Positions 58,990 through 64,000 of a stretch of 64,000 nucleotides of DNA are shown here, in pieces. Where the stretch lies: contig CAXSBC010000008.1 of the NCBI GenBank assembly GCA_964236105.1, positions 62,001 through 126,000 on the forward strand. Reading direction: 5' to 3'. Made by a program: the position numbers and the translations under genes. The notes beneath the pieces are model-generated. The model made no database searches. It was not told where the DNA came from and saw nothing but the letters and a program-made list of their open reading frames with translations. The stretch comes from Lichenicola sp964236105 (GTDB lineage: Bacteria; Pseudomonadota; Alphaproteobacteria; Acetobacterales; Acetobacteraceae). Numbering within the stretch: the first letter of the stretch is position 1; each line of letters starts with the position of its first letter.

Positions 58990-60228
58990 TTGAGCACGCA
59001 TCTGTCCCCGCCACCGGTCCCGATCCGACAGGAGGCGGCGCCCATCCCGACATGGCTCACGCTGCTGCTGGCCACCGCCTGCGGCCTGATCGTCGCCAAC
59101 ATCTACTACGCGCAGCCTCTGGCCGGGCCGATCAGCCATGCTCTGGGCCTGTCGCCGCAGGCTGCCGGACTGATCGTGACCATGACCCAGCTCGGCTATG
59201 GCGCCGGCCTGCTGCTGGTGGTGCCGCTCGGCGACCTGGTCGAGACCCGGCGCCTGGTGCTTGCCATCATGGCCGTGGGAGCCCTGGCGCTGCTGGCCGC
59301 CGCCCTGTCGACGCAGGCGCTGCCCTTCCTGCTCGCCGCACTGTTCATCGGTGTCGGCTCGGTGGCCGTCCAGGTACTGGTGCCGTATGCCGCGCATCTG
59401 GCTCCGGAAGCGGTGCGCGGCCGGGTCGTCGGCAACGTGATGAGCGGCCTGATGCTCGGCATCATGCTGGCTCGTCCCGCCGCCAGCTTCATCGCGGCCG
59501 CCTCGTCCTGGCATGCCGTGTTCTTCGTCTCGACCGCGGTCATGATCGGCCTGGGGCTGGTGCTGCGGCTTGCCCTGCCGCGCCATCAGCCACCGCCTGG
59601 CCTGCGCTACGGCGCCCTGCTGGTCTCGATGCTCGGCCTGGCGCGCCGGACCCCGGTGCTGCAGCGCAGGGCCGTCTATCACGCGTTCCTGTTCGCCGCC
59701 TTCAGCCTGTTCTGGACCACGACGCCCCTGCTGCTCGCCCGCACCTACCATCTGTCGCAGGCCGGGATCGCGCTGTTCGCCCTGGTCGGGGTCGGTGGCG
59801 CCATCTCCGCGCCGCTTGCAGGCCGCGCGGCGGATCGCGGCTGGAGCCGCCCCGCCACCGGCCTCGCCATGACCGGAGTCCTCGTCGCCTTCCTGATCAC
59901 CCGTCTTGGCCGCCCGGGGTCGGATGCGGCCCTGCTGTCGCTGGGGACGGCGGCGGTGCTGCTCGATTGCGGCGTCACCGCCAACCTGGTGCTGAGCCAG
60001 CGGGCGATCTTCTCGCTCAGCGCCGATCATCGCAGCCGCCTCAACGGCCTCTTCATGGCCACCTTCTTCGTCGGCGGCGCGATCGGCTCGGCGGCCGGCG
60101 GCTGGGCGTTCGCGCGGGATGGCTGGCGTCTTGCCTCCGCGATCGGGCTGAGCCTGCCCGTGCTTGCCCTGCTCTGCTACGCGACGGAACGGCCAGCGGC
60201 GCTGCCGCTGGATCCTGCCGGAGGCTGA
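58990..60228 (+). CDS. Major facilitator superfamily transporter
   Basis: 412 residues, about twelve membrane spans. Typical features are IVANIYYAQPLAGPIS in span 1, the loop 2-3 signature VVPLGDLVETRRLVL and LAGRAADRGW between spans 8 and 9. This resembles the YgaY/YtbD group of drug or sugar efflux proteins. The start is TTG 58990; there is no ATG or GTG nearby in frame before the first span. It follows the LRR-kinase gene by 35 bases and is probably co-transcribed. A 6-bp stem (GCCGGA at 60217, TCCGGC at 60239) spans its stop and the convergent stop. Confidence 0.8.
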   Translation: MSTHLSPPPVPIRQEAAPIPTWLTLLLATACGLIVANIYYAQPLAGPISHALGLSPQAAGLIVTMTQLGYGAGLLLVVPLGDLVETRRLVLAIMAVGALALLAAALSTQALPFLLAALFIGVGSVAVQVLVPYAAHLAPEAVRGRVVGNVMSGLMLGIMLARPAASFIAAASSWHAVFFVSTAVMIGLGLVLRLALPRHQPPPGLRYGALLVSMLGLARRTPVLQRRAVYHAFLFAAFSLFWTTTPLLLARTYHLSQAGIALFALVGVGGAISAPLAGRAADRGWSRPATGLAMTGVLVAFLITRLGRPGSDAALLSLGTAAVLLDCGVTANLVLSQRAIFSLSADHRSRLNGLFMATFFVGGAIGSAAGGWAFARDGWRLASAIGLSLPVLALLCYATERPAALPLDPAGG

Positions 60229-60243
60229 GCTGTCGGAATCCGG

Positions 60244-61296
60244 CTAGTCGGACACACCGCCGCGGGAGCGCGTCGCGCCGCGAACGCTGCGGAACGAGAC
60301 CAGCTTGCGCCGCTCGCCGTCCCAGAGCGCGAACCGGGTGCAGCGCAGGCTTTCGCGCAACGACAGGCGCATCGCCCGCTGGAAGGCCGGGTTGGCTTCG
60401 TGGCAGGCGCGCAGCCGGTAGTTCGGGATCCGGCTCGACAGATGATGGATATGGTGGAAGCCGATATTCCCGGTCAGCCAGTGCAGCACCCGCGGCAGAT
60501 CGTAGAACGACGATCCGTGCATCGCCGCCTCGGCGAAGTCCCAGTGCGGCTTGGGCTGCCAGTAGGCGTCCTCGAACTGATGCTGGACGTAGAACAGCCA
60601 GATGCCGATGGTCGCCGCCAGCAGCACCACCGGCAGCCAGCCCAGCAGGAACGGGATCGGCCCCACCGTCATGATCAGCGTCACCGCGACGAGGCCGAGG
60701 ACGGCGTCGGTGCCGAGCACGCTGACCCAGTCGCGCCAGCGCCGGCGCGGGCTGCCGACGGGAATGCGCTGGCTGATCAGATAGAGCCAGGCCGGCCCGA
60801 CCCCGAACATGACCAGAGGATGCCGATACAGCCGGTAGGCGATCCGTCGGCGCGTCGGCAGCGCCAGATACTCGTCCAGCGTCAGCGTGGTCACGTCGCC
60901 GACGCCGCGGCGATCGAGATTGCCGGCCGTGGCATGATGGATCGCATGGTCGCCGCGCCAGGACCTGTAAGGGGTCAGCGTGAACACGCCCAGCACGGCG
61001 CCAACCAGGTCGTTGGCCCAACGCGCCGGGAAGAAGGAGCCATGGCCGCAGTCATGCTGGAACATGAACAGCCGGACGACCAGGAACGCTGCCGCCGGAA
61101 CCAGCAGCAGGACCCACCAGATGCCCCATGCCAGCCCGGCCATGATCCCGGTCATCACCACCAGGAAGGGCAGTGCGGTGTTCGAGAGCTGGATCAGCGC
61201 CCGTCGCCCGTCGGGCTTCAGATACGGTGCCACCATGGCACGCCAACTCGCGGCGCCAGGTGTCGGCAGGTCGGGCAACGGGGAGGGATCGGACAT
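60244..61296 (-). CDS. Membrane fatty acid desaturase
   Basis: 350 residues. The three His boxes of the acyl-lipid desaturase family are present: HDCGH (81-85), HAIHH (117-121) and FHHIHH (about 283-288), which bind the di-iron centre. Hydrophobic pairs lie before box 1 and between boxes 2 and 3. The pattern WRGDHAIHHATAGN and GFHHIHHLSSRIPNY fits the delta-12/omega-3 group, which adds double bonds to membrane lipid acyl chains. ATG 61296 is taken; the frame is open further upstream and another ATG (about 61346) is possible. The gene is 262 bases downstream of wrbA on the same strand. Confidence 0.88.
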   Translation of the reverse strand: MSDPSPLPDLPTPGAASWRAMVAPYLKPDGRRALIQLSNTALPFLVVMTGIMAGLAWGIWWVLLLVPAAAFLVVRLFMFQHDCGHGSFFPARWANDLVGAVLGVFTLTPYRSWRGDHAIHHATAGNLDRRGVGDVTTLTLDEYLALPTRRRIAYRLYRHPLVMFGVGPAWLYLISQRIPVGSPRRRWRDWVSVLGTDAVLGLVAVTLIMTVGPIPFLLGWLPVVLLAATIGIWLFYVQHQFEDAYWQPKPHWDFAEAAMHGSSFYDLPRVLHWLTGNIGFHHIHHLSSRIPNYRLRACHEANPAFQRAMRLSLRESLRCTRFALWDGERRKLVSFRSVRGATRSRGGVSD

Positions 61297-61558
61297 TCGC
61301 GTTCTGGCAGACCATCTGGAGGAAAGAAAATCAGCACCGGACATGACACATCGGCATCCGGCTCTTAAACCGGTTTCACGCTCCCGTCCGCCTGCCGGTT
61401 CCGCCGCCGCCGCCGTATGCAGGATCGGTGACAGGCCAGGGTCGTCTTGTGGCCGAGCCAGATCGAGCGTGTCTTCAGGCATGACATCTACAGGTCATCA
61501 TATGCAGGCGCCGTGTCCTGCCTGCAGCAGTCTGGAGCCGCGAGAGCGTGATGCCGGC
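61297..61558. promoter_or_regulatory. Desaturase upstream region with inverted repeat
   Basis: 262 bases between the wrbA stop and the desaturase start. ATGAC-8 bases-GTCAT at 61481-61498 is a symmetrical element of operator size. Its distance from the gene (about 185 bases) makes its role uncertain. Confidence 0.3.
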
Positions 61559-62179
61559 TCAACCGTTCGCGGCGTCTCCTGTTGAAAGCGCGGCCGCGAT
61601 CTTGATCATCCGGCGGGCCTGATGGCGTATGGCTGCCAGGTCCTCCTCGCGCGGTGGCCGGTTCTCGGCACCGACTACGGTGGAGGCGCCGTAGGGAGAT
61701 CCCGCCTCGAGCATCGCCTCGTCGGTATAGCCGGTCGGTACGATGATCATGCCGAGATGAGCCATGGGCGCGTAGAGCGACAAGGTCACGACCTCGCTGC
61801 CGCCGTGCGGCCAGGAGACCGACGCGAACGCGCCGCCGACCTTGCCGGCAAGGACGCCCTTCTTCCATTGCGGGCCAAGCTGATCCAGGAACGCCTTGAG
61901 CTCCGTCGCCATGGACCCGAAATAGCACGGCGTGCCGAACAGGATGGCGTCCGCCCAGCTCATGTCGTCGGTCTGCGGCGCCGGATAGAGCGCGTTCATC
62001 CGGTCCGCCTCCTGCCGCCAGTCTTTCGCCTTGTCCATCACCTCGGCGGAGACGACCTCGCGGGCGCGTCGCATCCGGACCTCGGCGCCCACCTCCTCGG
62101 CCGCCGCCGCGGCCGCCTTGGCCAGGCCTTCAGTGGAACCGGAACGGGAATAGAAGGCGATGAGCAGCTTGACTGGCAT
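61559..62179 (-). CDS. wrbA: NAD(P)H:quinone oxidoreductase, WrbA family
   Basis: 206 residues, the normal WrbA length. Flavodoxin-like fold: FMN phosphate loop YSRSGSTEGLA near the start, WADAILFGTPCYFGSMA, FLDQLGPQWKKGVLAGKVGGAFASV and the WrbA-type HGGSEVVTLSLYAPMAHLGMIIV and GSPYGAS. It reduces quinones by two electrons to avoid semiquinone formation. AAGGAAG lies about five bases before ATG 62179. A 12-bp palindrome 78 bases upstream may be an operator. Confidence 0.92.
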   Translation of the reverse strand: MPVKLLIAFYSRSGSTEGLAKAAAAAAEEVGAEVRMRRAREVVSAEVMDKAKDWRQEADRMNALYPAPQTDDMSWADAILFGTPCYFGSMATELKAFLDQLGPQWKKGVLAGKVGGAFASVSWPHGGSEVVTLSLYAPMAHLGMIIVPTGYTDEAMLEAGSPYGASTVVGAENRPPREEDLAAIRHQARRMIKIAAALSTGDAANG

Positions 62180-62256
62180 GAAGCTTCCTTAAGCGGGAGC
62201 ACGCCGATCCGGCATACCCGCAGCCGCATGGCAACGTCGGAAGCTTTCGGTCCGTA

Positions 62257-62268
62257 CGAACGCGTTCG
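62257..62268. promoter_or_regulatory. Perfect 12-bp palindrome upstream of wrbA
   Basis: CGAACGCGTTCG, exactly self-complementary, 78 bases before the wrbA start and about 160 bases after the otnK stop. A candidate binding site for a dimeric regulator; the protein is unknown. Confidence 0.35.
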
Positions 62269-62426
62269 ATGAACTTGTCGTATGAGCGGAGCGGCGCCAC
62301 CCGCCTGAGCCGGCCGATGCCGGGATCGCTTCTACATCCTCCTGTACCGCGAGGCCCGTCTCCGGCGACGCATGCGCCTGAGGGCTGGATCCGGCCGTGC
62401 CCGGCAGTTTCCTGCGACACTGCCGG

Positions 62427-63713
62427 TCAGTCGAGCATCGACAGGGCGCGGACAAAGAAATCCTCGCCGCCGAAATTGCCGGATTTCAGCGCCACCGTCA
62501 GCCCCGGGTGGCTGGCGCCGACGGTGCGCAGGACCGGCACCCCGGGGGCGATCTCCTGGCCGACCAGGAACGCCTCCAGCCCGAGCCGGTCCACCACCGC
62601 CCCGGAGGTCTCGCCGCCGGCAACCACCAGGCGGCGCACGTCGGCCGCCAGCAGCGCCTCGGCGATCGCGGCCAGCGCCTGCTCGATCGCATGACCGGCG
62701 GCGGCTCCGCCGTGGGTGCGCTGCATCGCCTGCACGGCGTCCGGCGTGTCGCTGCTGGCGATCAGCACCGGACCTGCCGCCAGCCGGGGCAGCGCCCAGT
62801 CGAGCGCCTCCGCGACGACCTGCCCGGCGGCACCCTCCAGCAGCCGCGCCACGTCCAGGCGGTGGCAGGCGATCGACGCCGCTTCCGCGACCGCGATCTG
62901 CTGGCGCGTCGCCGCCGAGCAGCTGCCGGCGAGGATGGCCGACCGACCGGGTGCTGCGACCGGATGCGGCTCCGCGTCGGGCGGCGCCGTTCCGGCCAGG
63001 CCGTCCCGGGCGACCAGGGCGCGGGCCAGCCCGGCGCCGAGGCCGGACGCGCCGGACGAGAGCGGGCCGGCCAGGGCCGCCTGGCCGAGCACGTCGAGAT
63101 GACGGGCCGCCACGGCGTCCGCGATCGCGGCACCGGCACCCCCGGCATTCGCCAGAGCCTCCCGCACCGCCTGCGCGCCCCGTTCGACCACGGCGAACGG
63201 GATCAGCGTCACGGGCGCCCGGCTCTGACGCTGCAGCACCCGCACCAGGTTGGAGTCGTGCATCGGATTGAGCGGATGGTCCTTGAGCGGGCTCTCGTGC
63301 AGCGGCACGCCGTTCACGAACAGGTGCCCCTGGAACACGCTGCGCCCGGTTTCCGGAAATGCCGGATTGACCAGCACCGGCCCGCCTCCGCAGAGCTCCC
63401 GCAGGGCATCGATCACCGGGCCGATATTGCCGGCATCGGTGGAGTCGAACGTCGAGCAGATCTTGAACAGCAGATGCCCGGCACCCCGGCCGCGCAGCCA
63501 ACGCGCGGCCTCCAGCGACTGCTCTACCGCCTGGTCGGCCGCAATCGAGCGGCTTTTCAGCGATACCACCACCGCATCGACCTCGGGAAGCGGCAGCGAC
63601 GGCCTCGGCACGCCGATCGTCTGCACCGTGCGCAGCCCGTTGCCGTGCAGCGTGTTGGCGAGGTCCGAAGCACCCGTGTAGTCGTCGGCGATGCAGCCGA
63701 GGCGGATGCTCAT
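62427..63713 (-). CDS. otnK: Four-carbon acid sugar kinase (3-oxo-tetronate kinase type)
   Basis: 428 residues, the DUF1537 kinase family (SBD_N and NBD_C domains). The start MSIRLGCIADDYTGASDLAN is the substrate-domain hallmark; then CSTFDSTDAGNIGPV, NPAFPETGR and, in the nucleotide domain, ILAGSCSAATRQQI and VVAGGETSGAVVDRLG. OtnK phosphorylates 3-oxo-tetronate in L-threonate/D-erythronate breakdown. The four-base overlap with an OtnI-like isomerase gene supports that member over D-threonate kinase DtnK. The rest of the pathway lies beyond the window. Confidence 0.85.
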   Translation of the reverse strand: MSIRLGCIADDYTGASDLANTLHGNGLRTVQTIGVPRPSLPLPEVDAVVVSLKSRSIAADQAVEQSLEAARWLRGRGAGHLLFKICSTFDSTDAGNIGPVIDALRELCGGGPVLVNPAFPETGRSVFQGHLFVNGVPLHESPLKDHPLNPMHDSNLVRVLQRQSRAPVTLIPFAVVERGAQAVREALANAGGAGAAIADAVAARHLDVLGQAALAGPLSSGASGLGAGLARALVARDGLAGTAPPDAEPHPVAAPGRSAILAGSCSAATRQQIAVAEAASIACHRLDVARLLEGAAGQVVAEALDWALPRLAAGPVLIASSDTPDAVQAMQRTHGGAAAGHAIEQALAAIAEALLAADVRRLVVAGGETSGAVVDRLGLEAFLVGQEIAPGVPVLRTVGASHPGLTVALKSGNFGGEDFFVRALSMLD

Positions 63714-64000
63714 GAGCGTGCCCCCGCAGGCGCGTCGCGTCGCCCGGCGTAAGGGGCGAACCAGCCGAGCCCGTCACGCGTGCCGGCACGTGGCCGATAC
63801 TCGCAGCCGACATAGCCGCCATAACCCAGACGGTCGAGCTCGGCGAACAGGAACGGCCAGTTCAGCTCCTCGCCATCCGGCTCGCGGCGTGACGGCACGC
63901 TGGCGATCTGGACGTGGCCGATCATCGGCAGCATGCGGGCAAGCGCCATCGTCACGTCGCCGTGCAGGATCTGGCGATGATACAGATCGAACTGCAGCTT
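63710..64000 (-). CDS. otnI: Hydroxypyruvate isomerase family protein (OtnI-like), 5' cut by window end
   Basis: The C-terminal 96 residues of a TIM-barrel isomerase; the frame is open to base 64000. Visible LQFDLYHRQILHGD, IGHVQIASVPSRREPDGEELNW and YVGCEYRPRAGTRDGLGW match the end of the Hyi/OtnI family, with His and Glu residues that bind the metal and substrate. OtnI interconverts 2-oxo- and 3-oxo-tetronate, providing the substrate for OtnK. The stop overlaps the otnK start (ATGA). Confidence 0.8.
   Translation of the reverse strand, partial: KLQFDLYHRQILHGDVTMALARMLPMIGHVQIASVPSRREPDGEELNWPFLFAELDRLGYGGYVGCEYRPRAGTRDGLGWFAPYAGRRDAPAGARS

Overview
The window is very GC-rich, densely coded alphaproteobacterial chromosome. 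Three things point to Acetobacteraceae (Rhodospirillales): the base composition, the frequent GTG and TTG starts, and a type II secretion order (I-J, then L-M-N-D-K) resembling the Gluconacetobacter lsd operon. That placement is inference. I found no rRNA, tRNA, CRISPR array, insertion sequence or replication origin.

Layout. 1-0.5 kb: 3' end of a ferritin-like gene with a terminator. 0.6-8.5 kb: glycan island 1, with a giant FkbM plus triple GT4 protein, a GT4, an FkbM methyltransferase and a small lipoprotein. 8.5-17.5 kb: a flavin reductase, then a CheB-rich signalling block (stand-alone CheB, single-domain receiver, CheB-CheR-PAS-HWE kinase, and a CheB-PAS-PAS-GGDEF-EAL protein). 17.7-22.5 kb: a three-gene minus-strand operon of exported alpha/beta hydrolase, penicillin-acylase-family hydrolase and GH3 amide synthetase. 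22.8-29.7 kb: a glycosyltransferase-like protein with an F5/8C domain, trmO, an AsmA protein, a GT4 and a radical SAM protein. 29.7-33.4 kb: a gene-poor kilobase, small exported proteins, a receiver and an isolated gspH. 33.4-36.7 kb: a galactofuranose pair (GlfT2-like transferase and Glf). 36.8-39.5 kb: an M16 peptidase. 39.6-47.4 kb: gspI-J, a reverse-strand relic of an Eag chaperone and prePAAR effector, then gspL-M-N-D-K. 47.4-50.7 kb: gmd, rmd (GDP-D-rhamnose) and pepT. 50.7-57.6 kb: a membrane-anchored Mrr-like nuclease, two methyltransferases whose 3' ends overlap, and two polytopic GT-C-like proteins. 57.7-64 kb: an LRR-kinase, an MFS transporter, a fatty acid desaturase, wrbA, and otnK-otnI (cut by the window end).

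How the genes fit together. Much of the window makes or decorates surface glycans: sugar nucleotides (UDP-Galf, GDP-D-rhamnose), transferases of GT2, GT4 and GT-C type, and FkbM methyltransferases. The T2SS genes supply pseudopilins, inner-membrane platform and secretin, but the ATPase (E), platform protein F and major pseudopilin G are not here. The signalling block links CheB/CheR-like chemistry to histidine-kinase and cyclic-di-GMP output with no receptor or CheA nearby.

Best candidates for something undescribed: the coupled amide-forming (GH3) and amide-cleaving (Ntn hydrolase) operon, the CheB fused to GGDEF-EAL, and the degraded T6SS effector module lodged inside the T2SS operon.
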